Assembly (NCBI RefSeq): GCF_002234675.1
Contig: NC_019872.2
Span: 15,497,950-15,561,949 of the forward strand
Direction of reading: 5' to 3'
Length of the DNA: 64,000 nucleotides
From: Oryzias latipes
Taxonomy: Eukaryota; Chordata; Actinopteri; Beloniformes; Adrianichthyidae
The position numbers and the translations under genes are program-made. Numbering within the stretch: position 1 is the first letter of the stretch; each line of letters starts with the position of its first letter. The notes under the pieces are model-generated. The model made no database searches, was not told where the DNA came from, and worked only from the letters and a program-made list of their open reading frames with translations. Shown here in pieces: positions 36,270 through 47,531 of the stretch.

Positions 36270-39200
36270 TTTGGAAGACAATGCAAAATCCCACATGCCT
36301 CAGATTCCACCAACGGACACGTGTAGGCAACAGTTTGTACATAAGCACCACAACAGCCAGTCAGCTGACCGCTCCCCTCCCTCAAATAACGGTTGCTCTG
36401 GTTTAAAGGTTCAACCCTCCCTTTTCTCACGATGATAGATGATGCTCCAAGATCCTCTTTTTATATTGTAAATAATAATTCAAGGTTGAAAAGCAAATCT
36501 CAAATCTCTTTAAATTCATTCATCCATCTTCTGTTCTCACCTTGAATGGAGTGATATTTCTGCCACCACGTTGCACACAAAATTTTCTAAGTTGTAAATG
36601 AAAATATTAAATATTTGCTTTTCAATTATTTTTATTTTGCTTTCAAAAACTTTTTTTGCGTTGCAAAACAGATGTTTTTGCATGCGTTGTGTCAAATCTC
36701 ACTTTTTTCCTATCCTTGATTTTGCTGACTACTCTGAGTGCGACTTGGCTGTGGCGTGATATAACTGCCACCGCCAAAAAGGTTTTTGCATGCATTGTGT
36801 GTCATCTCACTTTTTTCCTATCTTTGATTTGCTGCGTTAGGTTTCTGTTTAGCGTGACAAAGCTGCCATCAAACAGCTTCTAAAAATGATGAGTATCTTG
36901 CAGTGTTTTTTTTAAAACTCTATATTATTTTATTATTAATTACTTAGGATAATATTGTGATTGTGAATTTTCAAAATTACCATCTTAAAAAAAATATCTA
37001 ATCCCACTTTAAATAAAAGGTATCAAACAATCTTTTTTTGAGATTATTTTTTTCTTTTTATAAAGACATTCTCTTCAGTTCCAGGGGAGCCACTTTAGCT
37101 CGTGCTGGTTTGCAGCGCCTTCCGTCCGTGAAACCAGGGTTCGACTCCGGGCTGCTCCCTGTTCCCTTCCCTACCCCTGCCGGCTCCAAGCCCAGCTTGA
37201 GAAGGTTGCGTCAGGAAGGGCATCCGGCGTAAAACATTGCCAAATTTACCATGCGACTTGTTCGCTGTGGCAACCCCTGATGGGAGAAGCCGAAAGTGGA
37301 AGAAGAAGATTCTCTTCAGTTCCAGGGAAGGTAACGCCTTTGGAACCACCAATTTACATTTCTACAGAAAAATACATGAACAGTCTGGATACACAGCAAC
37401 CGTCGTAAATCTTTAGAAGCTAGCAGTTCACTCAGCAGGTGTAAAAAGACGTGACAATGGTTCTCTGTGACTATAGTCTAAAAATTTAGGAAAAGGAAAC
37501 ACCACATGATGGCTGTTAAAAATGGAAACCAACACATTGAACGTAAAGTTTGATCTAACAAAGATAATACTAAGCTTTACTGCAAATAAAAAGGGTGCAT
37601 CGGATTATCAGGCGCACTGTCAATAAATGATCTATATTCTAATTCATTTCATGATAAGGCACACAGAACAATAAGGGACAAGTCTGGCTTTTAGATGAGC
37701 CTAATGCTACGTTCACACTGGCCTAGGCAACAGGCGTTTTAGGGACCACTTGCAATGAAAATCTATGTAAACAAAGAAAAAACATGCTTCAAACGTTCCT
37801 GGGAAGGAACTATGACCAGACTCAAATTTGGTAGTGAAGTTTGGGTGGCATTTTTTTTTTTTTTTCAAAACACGGAAGTGCCAAACGGCTTTTAATCAAA
37901 TATGAAGAAGACATTAATAATTTTGTTTTGTGTCCAGCTGGAATTATATGACACCAAGTCTTTCATATTTGAGAAAGGAGATGTGAAAGAAAAAGCTTGG
38001 AACAAGATCCATTCGATTTGTACCGCTTCAACATTTCGCACCGAGCCTCTTCCAGCCGTGATCACGTGTGCTAGTATCGGGAAGCAACAGTCCAGTGAGA
38101 AGACCGTATGCTAAAAGGGCATTCAAGAACCCACGTTCAGCGTTCTTACTTAGCCTTATAGTGTGGAAAATACAATATATATAAAAAATAGTGCTGTGAT
38201 TATGAAATTTTATTTTAAATAAACAAGACTTAAGTAGACTCATGAGGAATTGTAATACAATAAAGCATTCTAGCAATGGCACAAGAACATAGAGTATTGA
38301 CAAGAATATAATCAATATCTTTGAGTTTTGTACCAAATGTTTATGTAGTTATTGGGTCTGTTTTAAAAGGTACTATTTGTTGGATATTGCATTTGAGAAA
38401 GCACAGCTTTAGTGTCATTACAGACTTTCCTGTTTAATGATGGTGTCATCAATTTTAGAATGTGCATGGGCAAGACTGAAAAATAGAAAGATGAGTTAAA
38501 AAAAAAAACATCATTATTACAAGTAACTCAAAAGATTGACTAATACTAGCGAGTGATGGTGACTGGGTTTTAAGAATCCACTAGAAGTTTTTAGTTAAAT
38601 GTGGATAAGGGTGGCTTCAAAATGTTTGTAAAAAGCACATTGTGAAGATCATCATAAGCTAAAAAGGATGTCTCGTGTTGGACCTTTTAACAAATAAATA
38701 GAAATTTGAAGGGAAGAAATTCTGGAAGTCTTGGAAAATGTAATAGTGTGCACTTATATCTGCACAAGTAAGTAGATTTCAATCATTTTTCTAGTAATCT
38801 GCTTACCTCAATGTCATGGAAAGCAAAACAAAACCTGACCTCTGCAACAAAGATAAGAGCTTCCTGATGTAGATTTCTGCCAGGACCTTATAGTATGGAA
38901 GCAAAAATGTGCAATAGCTAAAGACCATGGCACTTTCCAACTGAAGTGCATTTGGAAAAAAAAAGTAACAAAGAAAGTAAAAAGACACAGTGTACTGAGT
39001 AACAGTTAGAGTCCTACTTCAGTCATTTATAGAGTTCCCAGTGTTTTTATAATTATGCCGTTTTTAGCCAAAATAAAAAAAAAACTGTATCGGTTTTTAG
39101 ACATAGTTTCCGCAGAGCGGCATTAGAAATTCACCTCTGAGTTTTGGGTGGAACCACTGGAATGGAGCAACCCCGCCCCCACTTCCCATCACCTCCTAGC

Positions 39201-42200
39201 CTACAGCCCCTCACAAACCCAACCTAACATTACCGGTGCAACAAAAGTGGCAAGTTACCTAAATTGTAGCTATCCAGCAGTACAGTTTTGATGACTTCAG
39301 TGAGATGACTGATTGTAGTTTCTATGTCACAACTACAACATTTTTAACAACATTTTTATGTCAAAAATGCAAATTTTTAGCTTAATTTTATTTTATATTT
39401 GTCCTTCATCATCAGATAAATGCCACAAGAATATGTCTATGAAGACTCTCATTCATCCAGGTGGATTCCATCGTAGTAGTAGGTTTAAAGGTTGTCATCT
39501 GGACTTGGTTTTTAAAGTTGAAGACGTTTCACCTCTTATCCAAAAGGCTTTGTCAATTCATGACTTTGACAATTCTGAATTGATAAAGCCTTTTGGATAA
39601 GAGGTGAAACGTCTTCAACTTTAAAAAACCAAGTCCAGATGACAACCGTTAAACCTACTACGGTACTATGCCACAAGAATATGTTAGAAATACAACTTTC
39701 ATCAGAGTGTGTCTTTACGCAAGTGAATACAAACACAAAATAACCATGAAAAAGAAAAAAAACAAGATGTTTCCAAAACCCTTCTTCCTCTGTCATTAGA
39801 TGGAATACAGTACTGATTAGTGTAGTATTTCCATTCAACTCCGAGCTGTCTCTGTATCGCTGACCAGCTGAAACACATTAAACAGCAATCTAAATAAGTT
39901 CCTTTAAAAGCTGCAAGTCACCTAAAGCTGTTTCCATGCTTCTAAAAAGTGGCATCACAGGGAAAATTGATGTGTAACATTTGTTTTCAACTGTTGGCAT
40001 TTGAGAAAATAAAAGCCACCACCTTTAAAATTCAACCAGCTCATTGTTTAGTAAACGGGCTGTGAAAGAAACAGGAAAAAAGATAAGGCTAGTAGTTCCA
40101 CCAGAGTTGTAGTGACCTTTCAGTACCAAATGATGAGCACCAAAAAAAAACAGGGGCGGATCAAACCTGTCAGTTTGAATACACCCTTAGATTCTCTATT
40201 TCTATCAAATGTTATCTCGTAATCTGTGGATTCTACAGAGGCATGGAAATCCTGAAAGAATCTCCTTCAGTGTTTTCTGTCACTATTTGGATACATGCAA
40301 AAAAATCAGGCACCAGGGAGTCAAATCAACAGAGTAGGCGTTCCCCACAGTGCACCGCATTTTAAAAAATACGCCCCCTTAAAAACAAACAAGCTCAGAA
40401 TGGAACTTCACTGAGCTCCAGTGCCAGCTGTACTCAGAGGTACCGCTTCCTGTTCCATTATTTGGTGTCACAGTTCACTGAGAAAAACACTGGCCAGTAC
40501 CGGTAAAATGTGGTCCATGCACACAAGTCCACTAGCATCCCAAAGGGACAGGGGAGGTGCAAACCTCACTTCCCAAAGGTCTCATGGCATAAGTGACCAA
40601 ACTGCCACTCAGGTTTGGAAGCGAAAACAAGGAACTGTTCATTATTTGAATGAGGCAGGAAGCTACAGCGATACCAGCAACGCACCAATCCTGGGCCCCG
40701 CCTTCTTCCCTTTGGAGTGGCTTCAGGTATAAACCCTCTTGCAGGGGAATGTCCCCCACCTACCATCAAGCCACAGGCTCCTCTAGGAACCAAACAGCAA
40801 ATGGTTGCAGCATCAATACCAATGATAAAAAAGGAAGGTCAAATGTCAACTTTAAACAAACATTATACCCCTCAAAAGCTCCAGGAACAGTGCAAAAACA
40901 CATCAAATAAAACACACACACATACTTGGCCTCTATCAATGACCCTCCTATTTTTCCAGCCCTGCCTCTCCTGGTTTGCTGATTTTGATGCTAACGAATG
41001 GCTCATTTTTCCATTCACTTAGCAGGAAATGCATCATGGTTCATTGTGGGGCGAGTGTGATGTTTTTTTTAACAAGGAAGTGTAAAAATAGCTATCAGCC
41101 AGTGGTTCCTATAGGCTGGGGGAAGAGTCAGGAATGCTGAGACTTCAGCAACAATGACTTGATGTAAAAAAATAAACTCAGTTCTTCGTATTTTCTAGAT
41201 AAATGGTGCACAGACACATTGCAGGGTCATCTATTTAGGATTACATTCAAACTCCTATAATGGTATACATAAAATTAGTATTAAAAGATATTAGTGGACA
41301 TTTTGGACATGTGACTTAAACTGACCTAAACACGTTAAACTGGCATTCCTGAACACACATTTAGCCCAGGGTGTTCACACTGGAGGGCCGCTACCCAATA
41401 TTAGTGGTGCCTGTCCACCAGTTGAAAGAGCCTTAGTGTGGGATGTTGACGTGGTGCACATCTTGCTACAGGGTTTTTCTTGCACTGCTGTATTCCGATA
41501 TATGAAAGACTTTGTGTCATATAATTCCAGCCGGGCACAAACTGCAGTTATTATTTTCTAAATTTTCAAACAGTTGGCACTTCTGTAAATTAAAAGGGAT
41601 CCCTACCATATCTGAATCCCTGATTGGTCAAAGTTCGACCTGTGGTTTAACTTTCAATGTTCAGTAGCCACACGTTTTGTATGTAGAGCCTGAAAACGGT
41701 TATAGAAACCTCTGTACCTACGCGTTAATGTGAAAGTTTTGAACGCAGAAGCCTGAAGGGCATTTACATAAACTTTCTTTCTCCAAAGTGGCCGCTTGAA
41801 CACATGTTACCTCTGTTTGAATGTAGCTAAACATGTAGTTGTTGTTACTGCCCAATGTTTGCAGAGACTTCGGTCTGCACTCAGGAGTAGACCAAGTGAA
41901 GGGGTAAAATTTCACTAAGTCCACCTGCTCTGAGAGGATGCTTAGCCTACAAAGATCCTATTCAAGGCTTGGATCCCGGAGTGACCAAAATCACAGAGAA
42001 CAAACACTACTAAAACACCAAAGGGACATCCTGAAACTGTTAGATCTCCCACACTGTCAGTTGTTTCAGGAAGGGGTTCAATTCCCAGTTTTGGTCATTT
42101 AATATATCTTGGACAAGCCACTCAATTCAAGATTAACTTATATTTTCTAAGTGTAAAACATTGCTTTGAACGGTGTATCAGACAGTAAAACTGCTTTATA

Positions 42201-44453
42201 AAAGCTGATTTTTTTCCCCCATTTGACCAAGGTAAATACCACCAGATGAAAGTTATATAATGTCCCAACATTCTAGATTCTTTACTTAAAGATACTGATC
42301 CATAGTCCTGGTGAGCTAGAACTGGACAATATATAATATATAAATAAAAGTTGCATTAAGTGTGGATCCTTAGGCAAGACCATTCATCCTAACGGTGTAG
42401 GGTGTCCAAGTGGGTCTCCCTGTGCCTGTCCCGAGCCTGGGTAAAATGCAGAGTTGTATCAGGAAGAGCATCCAGCGTGAAAAGCTGGTTCACTGTGGCG
42501 ACCCCTGACCGGATATGCCGAAAGATGAACAACAACATTCTTACTGTCCATCAGTGCCAGAAGTTAAAACATTGGGATCCATAAGGTTACAGTTATAAAT
42601 AAAAAGATATAAATAAAGTTGTAAGTTTTGTAAGTTTACATATTTTCCAACTTTTTCTTTTTCAAAGCCCCTCCAAGAAAGATGTGAATACACATGTGTG
42701 GCACCTGTCCATGTTTTACCTGTCTCCTCATTGGGAAAAGTCCCAAACACCTTTAAACAGACAGAAGGAGGAAGAATGAAGGAAGTGGCAGGATGAAGAA
42801 GCCCGATCCCTTTCTCCAAGCTGCAGCATCCACTGAGGAAACTGTTTGAAGACGCGGGCACAAAGATATGAGCGCACAGCTCAGGAATTGAGGATGTTTG
42901 ACGTCGATCCCAGCATCCACTTCGTCCTGCCCCTTCCCCTCTGACACACTCCCTGACACTGATTAAGTTGTTTGTGTCGTCTCCTGTTATTCTCAAGGGA
43001 GCTGAGAAGGTCTCACTCCAGGCTGCTCATACGTTTAAATTGCTAAAAAGTTGGATCCCTGAGTTGGATTGTAATCTGATTACTCTTTTGAAGTGTGGGG
43101 TTTTAAACAATATGAACTATATTTGTTCAACTTTGAAACTGTAAGGATTGTGCATGTGTGTGTGGCTGACAGAAGTTGTGCCTGCAGGAATACTGGATGA
43201 GTCCACATTATTTTTTATTTTTTTTTGCGGGAGGGGGGGGGGTCATACAGGCTGGACGTATAGCCCACATGGGTTTGTTTTGTTTGGGGGAAAAAATTAC
43301 ATATGGAAAAAAAAACGGTTAATTTTCTTCTGTGAAACCTCAACAACTGCTATTTCTACCAACAATTTCATCATGTTTTCATGTATTCTTAGATGTATTT
43401 GCTCAGGATGTTTACAGTCAGCTGGTTGCTGCTTGAGAGTTTCCTTAGTGACACAACAGAGAGGCGTGTGCCAGCAGAGGAAACCCCTTAAATACTTTAA
43501 AGATTATTTTGAATATAAAACGTGGGAGATCCCTGATAAAAGGCGGTTATGTGGCTCACACAGTTGTGAGCTTTATTTGTGTTATTATCCTGTGATTTTC
43601 TCACTTTTACCAACACAGCTATATGAAGCCCGCTGCAAAGTTGTAAGAGTTGGCGTCAATCAATTAAGCCCAATTGAAGAGAAAAAACTAATCATTTTCA
43701 ACTGTAGAAGAACTTAATAAGTTGGACATTTTTTTTTTTTTTTTACTGATTTTGGAAAGAAAAGTTTGTCTGCGTTTGGAAAAAGATCTTGGTAACTGTT
43801 TGCATACCATTATAGAGCTCTGCTTTTCACAGAAGTCTTAACTAAACTCAAAAGGCGGCTTTAAAAGATCATAAATTGACACTAAAACAGTGCGCTCGTG
43901 CGCCATGACGCACAGCACTCACTTTCCAACCGGCGGAGCTGTTGCTGTCCCCTTTATCCTTGAAGTAAGGCACACTCTTCACCATCCAGTCGTAGATCTG
44001 CGACAGCGTTAGCCTCTTCTCAGGTGAGCTCTCGATCGCTTTGGTGATGAGGTCAGCGTACGACATGTTCCCCCAGGCGTTGCGCCGGGATGAGCTGACT
44101 TTTCTCTGGACCCCTGAAGGGGGCACCTGTTGCTGAGGCGGCAGCTGCGGGACCTGCTGCTGCAGGTGATGGAGCTGCACGCAGTTCCCGTCCTGACACT
44201 GAATGACCCCGCAGTGCTGTTTCTCCTCTGCGTACTCCTCATAGTCCTCCTTCAACAAACCGAGCCCGCTGATGAACTCCACTCCTCCCGGTTCCTGCTG
44301 CACAGACGGCGCTGGGGAGGACGTGGTGGAGCTGGCGGGGTCAACCAGCTCGGGCCGGGGCAAAGGCCAGGTGCAAGACCGCGGGCGGGACAGGGGCTCA
44401 AAGTCCGGGTCAATGTCATCAGGTAGACCCTGTGGTGGCCGGGCTTCAGCCAT
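29448..44453 (-). CDS. foxo1: Forkhead box O1 transcription factor
   Basis: Three coding exons: 43923-44453 (177 codons), 30743-30934 (64) and 29448-30599 (383 plus stop), all phase 0. They give 624 residues (human 655). FOXO proteins bind DNA in the nucleus downstream of insulin/PI3K-AKT and control metabolism, survival and cell cycle. Visible features: AKT site 1 RPRSCT (Thr28); forkhead domain from about residue 119, with recognition helix [13 protein letters not shown] (from 178); AKT site 2 RRRAVS (Ser223); basic NLS RAAKKK (236-241); AKT site 3 RTRTSS (Ser286); an LKELL coactivator motif; an acidic C-terminal activation region; and the FOXO1-type end [11 protein letters not shown]. Intron 1 (12,988 bp) splits the forkhead after GWK as in vertebrates. 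A second 143-bp intron (30600-30742) follows KKK and is absent from human FOXO1. Whether this is foxo1a or foxo1b cannot be told here. Confidence 0.95.
31020..35190. other. foxo1 intron 1, distal part; possible regulatory stretch at 32.1-32.7 kb
   Basis: No coding exon is seen. Two ATGCAAAT octamer motifs (near 32197 and 32643) lie in a stretch of more even base composition than the AT-rich surroundings, which could mark an intronic enhancer. That is inference only. A near-palindrome of about 32 bp lies at 33727-33758, and a TTCAAGCCTGAC B-box-like motif near 33948 hints at a worn SINE. Confidence 0.3.
35194..35312 (+). mobile_element. L2/CR1-type LINE 3' end fragment
   Basis: GACTGGCAACCTGTCCAGGG, then CTCCAGCAACTCCATGACCC, AAGCGGGTTTGGAAAATGGA and a GGATGGA tail. 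This order is the usual 3' end of fish L2-type LINEs. It is a short, 5'-truncated fragment in foxo1 intron 1. Confidence 0.75.
36229..36268. repeat. (ATT)n microsatellite
   Basis: About twelve ATT triplets. They create poly-Tyr and poly-Asn stretches in the overlapping frames. Confidence 0.9.
36675..36890. repeat. Tandem duplication with ~108-bp period, two diverged copies
   Basis: TTTTTGCATGCGTTGTGT (36675) and TTTTTGCATGCATTGTGT (36783) begin the two units. Each continues with CTCACTTTTTTCCTATC and ends near a CTGCCA motif. Confidence 0.75.
37068..37327 (+). mobile_element. tRNA-derived SINE with RTE-type tail, second full-length copy with 19-bp TSD
   Basis: The body spans 37087-37308. 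Perfect 19-bp direct repeats, ATTCTCTTCAGTTCCAGGG, flank it at 37068-37086 and 37309-37327. It is highly similar to the copy at 11891-12110, with about a dozen differences by eye. It has a consensus B box, GGTTCGACTCC. The tail again matches the RTE LINE 3' end. It is inserted in foxo1 intron 1, opposite to the gene. Confidence 0.87.
37700..38150 (+). pseudogene. Harbinger-type element remnant with MADF-like domain, copy B
   Basis: From about 37902 the plus strand reads a start followed by [19 protein letters not shown] and then [14 protein letters not shown], the MADF-like pattern. It is orthogonal in strand to copies A and C. The left side has GTTCACACTGG near 37711, like the other copies. 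It is inactive: the frame ends soon after the domain. Confidence 0.55.
38151..39419. other. foxo1 intron 1, no gene seen
   Basis: AT-rich sequence with short shadow frames only. Confidence 0.4.
39420..39684. mobile_element. Fold-back palindromic element with 17-bp flanking duplication
   Basis: Arms at 39476-39559 and 39577-39661 are inverted copies of about 84 bp with only a few differences, separated by a 17-bp loop. Both arms contain AAGTTGAAGACGTTTCACCT. The element (39437-39667) is bounded by perfect 17-bp direct repeats, ATGCCACAAGAATATGT, at 39420-39436 and 39668-39684. A duplication that long is typical of target-primed retrotransposition rather than cut-and-paste transposons. The structure would make a long hairpin in RNA from either strand. 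Confidence 0.8.
39685..41359. other. foxo1 intron 1, no gene seen
   Basis: Several overlapping frames of 75-103 codons on both strands around 40421-41022 have no recognisable family and lack splice support. I treat them as chance. Confidence 0.4.
41360..41815 (-). pseudogene. Harbinger-type element remnant with MADF-like domain, copy C
   Basis: Minus-strand reading near 41470-41560 gives [13 protein letters not shown] followed by a worn EKP, matching copies A and B. Flanking blocks CCCTGATTGGTCAAAGTTCG and AAAGTGGCCGCTTGAACAC correspond to similar blocks in copy A. It is heavily decayed. Confidence 0.5.
42040..42205 (+). repeat. Worn tRNA-derived SINE-like fragment
   Basis: A B-box-like GGTTCAATTCCCAG (near 42076) is followed by TTGGACAAGCCACTCAATTC and then CTGCTTTATAAAAGCTG. 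These are the order and motifs of common fish tRNA-SINEs. No target duplication was found. Confidence 0.4.
42385..42535 (+). repeat. Degraded RTE/SINE tail
   Basis: CAGGAAGAGCATCCAGCGTG and CACTGTGGCGACCCCTGAC followed by GCCGAAAGATGAAC match, with more changes, the 3' half of the SINEs at 11891 and 37087 and the RTE end at 63193. The tRNA head is not recognisable. Confidence 0.65.
42540..43868. other. foxo1 intron 1, proximal part
   Basis: A plus-strand frame of 189 codons at 43148-43717 has low-complexity composition and no recognisable domain. It is antisense to foxo1 and I do not call it a gene. Confidence 0.4.
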
Positions 44454-44760
44454 GTCTGGATCCCGCGGACTCGAGCTTTTGCGGAGGCGCGCGCATACAC
44501 AGCTAAAAAAAAAAACTCCTAACTAAAAAGTCTCCACGAAACAAAAATGGAATCCAGAAAATAATCTCGAGGAAAAAGAACAGAAAGTGGAGGGATGTCG
44601 GTGATCGAGATGACAGCGCCGCCTTTCTGTTCTTAAGTTCTCACCTGCTGCATCCGCAGCTCTGAACTCCGCCGCTCCGTTACGATCAACAAATAGACTG
44701 CCTGAGTTTGGTGCTGCCTTCACGGCCCTTCCTCAGGCTCCGTTTTCAGAGCTGCACAGC
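44454..44760 (-). promoter_or_regulatory. foxo1 5' UTR and CpG-rich promoter region, possible 5' UTR intron
   Basis: GC and CpG content rise through exon 1 and this upstream stretch. On the minus strand a donor (GCAGCAG|GTGAGA, exon end 44645) pairs with an acceptor with a long pyrimidine tract (TTTTTTTAG|CTGTG, exon start 44502). They would remove a 142-bp intron from the 5' UTR, 49 nt before the start codon. The motifs are seen directly; their use is inferred. Confidence 0.4.
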
Positions 44761-45284
44761 TGGAGGATGAGTTCAAATGCTTTTGGTTGGAAACAAACGA
44801 ACGAGGTTCCATGTTTGAATCAGTGCGAAATAGTAACCTTCATCACGTGCTTTAATAAGCAAATTTATCATTAGCAAAGTGCTAAGTAGGATATTTTTAA
44901 TTTTATTTTTTAATAAATTAAAGTGCTAAACAACAAGTAAGTATTTGTGTTTTTAAATGACATATTTTAAAATAAAGTAAACTGTAATGTAGCCAATTTG
45001 AATTGATTATTTTTAATATGTTTTTATAATTTCAAAAACAACTACACATTTTTTTAATACGTTTTTGAAATAATGTTTTATTATTTGCTATATCGGCAAA
45101 ATCATCAATGAGTCAAAATGAGTCAGTCAGTCGGTTATTTCGTTTTTCAAACAACCACTAACAATCACAGTTTTTCTAGAATGTTAGTGCAGCCATTTAG
45201 ATGTTCAGGTGTGATGTGTAACAAAAGAGCTATTTTTATCAAGACTACAAGAAAATGTGTAGAAGGCTGGAGTGAGAGCAGCCA

Positions 45285-45950
45285 TGTTGTCAGTAGACAG
45301 ACAGCGACTCTGAGACAAAGACAGGAGGCAGAACTGGAGGAAGCAGAGCTGAAGATGTTCGGATTCTCTTAAGGAGGGACAAACATGGTCAGGATCAGAA
45401 GTCATGAGAGTCACCAGGAGTAATAAGAGCTTTCATCAACAATAGTACGGTACTAGGAACTAATCCATGAGATTAACAGCTCTTGTTTTACGTTTTAGGG
45501 ATAAATGGAGTGAAACAAGACTGAGATGGTTTAGACACAATGAAAGAAAAGACATTCAAAATGTTGGTGAAAAGATGCAGAGGTAGGAGCTACCAAGAAA
45601 AGGGGCCACAAGGAAGACCAAACAGGAGATTCATGGATGTAGTCGAGGAGGACATGAGTTTAGTTTGGTTGGTTTGAGTGAGGAGGATGCCAAGGACAGG
45701 AGCTAATGACTTAGATCAGGGGTGCAGGACTCCAGGCCTAGAGGGGCCAACATCCTGCTGGTTCTTAAGAAACTCACCCCGACCTGCTGCTGATTACCTG
45801 GATGAGTGTTTTGCAGATAAGAAACTACAATGGCAGATTAGTTGGAAAACATGTAGGACACTGGCCCTCGAGGCCTGGAGTTTGATCCAGTTTTAGATGA
45901 TTCGCTGTGACGACCCCAAAAAAGAGCGGCTGAAAACCAAAGAAGAAAAA
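45285..45950 (+). pseudogene. Decayed RTE LINE 3' fragment
   Basis: The frame reading RQRQEAELEEAELKMFGFS aligns with RQRQEAEMEVAEMKMLRFS of the better-preserved copy at 63193-63888, then breaks at a stop near 45370. Further worn blocks follow to a tail GATTCGCTGTGACGACCCC. A small hAT-type MITE (45717-45890) is nested inside. Confidence 0.75.
45717..45890. mobile_element. hAT-like MITE nested in the RTE fragment
   Basis: The left end CAGGGGTGCAGGACTCCAGG and the right end GGCCTGGAGTTTGATCCAG are imperfect inverted partners. The flanking 8-mers (ACTTAGAT and TTTTAGAT) match at six of eight positions, consistent with a hAT 8-bp duplication. The length is 174 bp with no coding capacity. Confidence 0.65.
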
Positions 45951-47363
45951 GACACAAAAGTGTTGTCACGTGAAGAAAATCGACCTCTATTAAGCTTTCT
46001 TTTTTGTTTGCACTTAACCATCATCTATCCATCTTTTGGATTGCTGAATCCCTTTCAGGGTCCCAGCGCTGCTGGAACCCAGCTACTGTCGAGCAAATCA
46101 ACAAGAGAGAATTGTTAGCACTCGAACATCATTTTAGAGTTCCTCCACAGATTCCTATTATGACACTGAAATACCATCATCACTATGACCTTAAATCTCA
46201 ATGCCATTCAATATGACTTTCTATTTTTTGACTAACATGTTTTGTGTAAATATCTTTTTGAAAAGCTTTGTAAACCCAAGTATAAAAATGGCAATTAATA
46301 CCATCATGTATTCCACAAGGTAACATCCTCATTTTGGTCATTTTAAAGTGCAATGTTTCCGACCTAAAACAGTGTGACAGTAAGCTTCCAGCCCCATGTT
46401 TCCATGTAGGAACTGTGGTTTAAGACCAAAGCAAAGTCCTAACTGTCACACAAAAAATATGTGCAGCTGGGACATAAAGAGTTTATCAAATCACCCAGAA
46501 ATGAAAAATCCTATAGAACAAAAAGAATGTGCTTTCTGTAGAGACATTTCTTATTATTCCCTGAAAATTTCGAGAATGTCCAAGTTGACATGGAGACACT
46601 ATGGAATGATGGAGGATTCAGTTGTCCTTAAGCCTCAGAAAGTTCAAACAATGCCCAATATATTCCTTGAAGAAGGGTCTTCTGCTTAAACTTAGACTGG
46701 CAGCCTAATTTTTCTATACCTTAGAATTGACTTTTTAATTCCATAGTGGACAGAAAAACTGGTAAAACCAAAGGTTGTTTGTACATTTTAAAAATGCCCA
46801 TTAAATGACTTGAAACAACTCAAAACGAAAACATCTAGATTGGAGGTGCAAAGTTTGAAAAAGGCTTATTTTAAGAAACATTTTAGTGAGTGAATTTAGA
46901 AAAAGAAAAGCACATTTGTGTCACAAATCTATACTGTGTTCACACACAAGTCTTCAGGTTTCTTCACACAGTCGCACAATAACAACTCCTACAAATAGAC
47001 GGGTACGCTGCCAACATCTTAGCACGTCAATCACTCTGTTTGTGGAAAAGTGAAACAAAATGTGGAAATGAGGCACTTTCAAACATCAACCTGTCACTTA
47101 CTGCTTTTCGCACAATGGGCTGAGAGGGCCGTGTTTGGACCAGGGGGGGACCCGAATGGCACATTGTTAGGAGGTTGTTTAACTTTAAAAGCACTTCCCT
47201 TTAAAGTGTACGGAGTTCAATGCCTAATTACACAACTACTGTAAATCTGATCCGACCCTTCCAGGCCAGGGTTGCATGCAAAGCATTATTTTCATCAAAG
47301 CACATGTAGGAAAACACCATTAATCACCCCTGCAGCTGTTTATTTAACCTCGAACACTCACTG

Positions 47364-47368
<5 letters not shown>
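45951..47368. other. Intergenic region between foxo1 and mrps31, no gene seen
   Basis: A 97-codon plus-strand frame at 46396-46689 has no recognisable family and no splice or promoter support. Confidence 0.4.

Positions 47369-47457
<89 letters not shown>
47369..47457. repeat. (TA)n microsatellite, about 44 copies
   Basis: Uninterrupted TA dinucleotides for about 89 bp. The tract is self-complementary, can extrude a cruciform and is likely to be length-polymorphic. Confidence 0.95.
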
Positions 47458-47461
<4 letters not shown>

Positions 47462-47525
47462 CCCCCAATTTGTCCTGTAAATATTTTTGACAACCTATTC
47501 ATTTAAAAAATCCACTGTAGCTCTC

Positions 47526-47531
47526 TTTATT
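47526..47531 (-). promoter_or_regulatory. Candidate polyA signal of mrps31
   Basis: Minus-strand AATAAA (TTTATT on the plus strand), about 390 nt past the mrps31 stop codon. Confidence 0.35.

Larger units (their letters stand above)
35313..37067. other. foxo1 intron 1, middle part
   Basis: No coding exon is recognised. It holds an (ATT)n microsatellite and a ~108-bp tandem duplication, listed separately. A TATAAAG at about 35874 on the plus strand sits in a GC-richer patch and has no ORF behind it. Confidence 0.4.

Noticed and set aside
40421-41022. Cluster of overlapping frames on both strands
   Set aside because: Mutually exclusive shadows of a GC-moderate patch; none recognisable.
43148-43717. 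189-codon plus-strand frame in foxo1 intron 1
   Set aside because: Composition is low-complexity with Phe/Lys runs and G and A homopolymers. No domain, no splice or promoter context; antisense to the foxo1 intron.
46396-46689. 97-codon frame between foxo1 and mrps31
   Set aside because: A few cysteines hinted at a zinc finger, but spacing fits no known class and there is no supporting exon.
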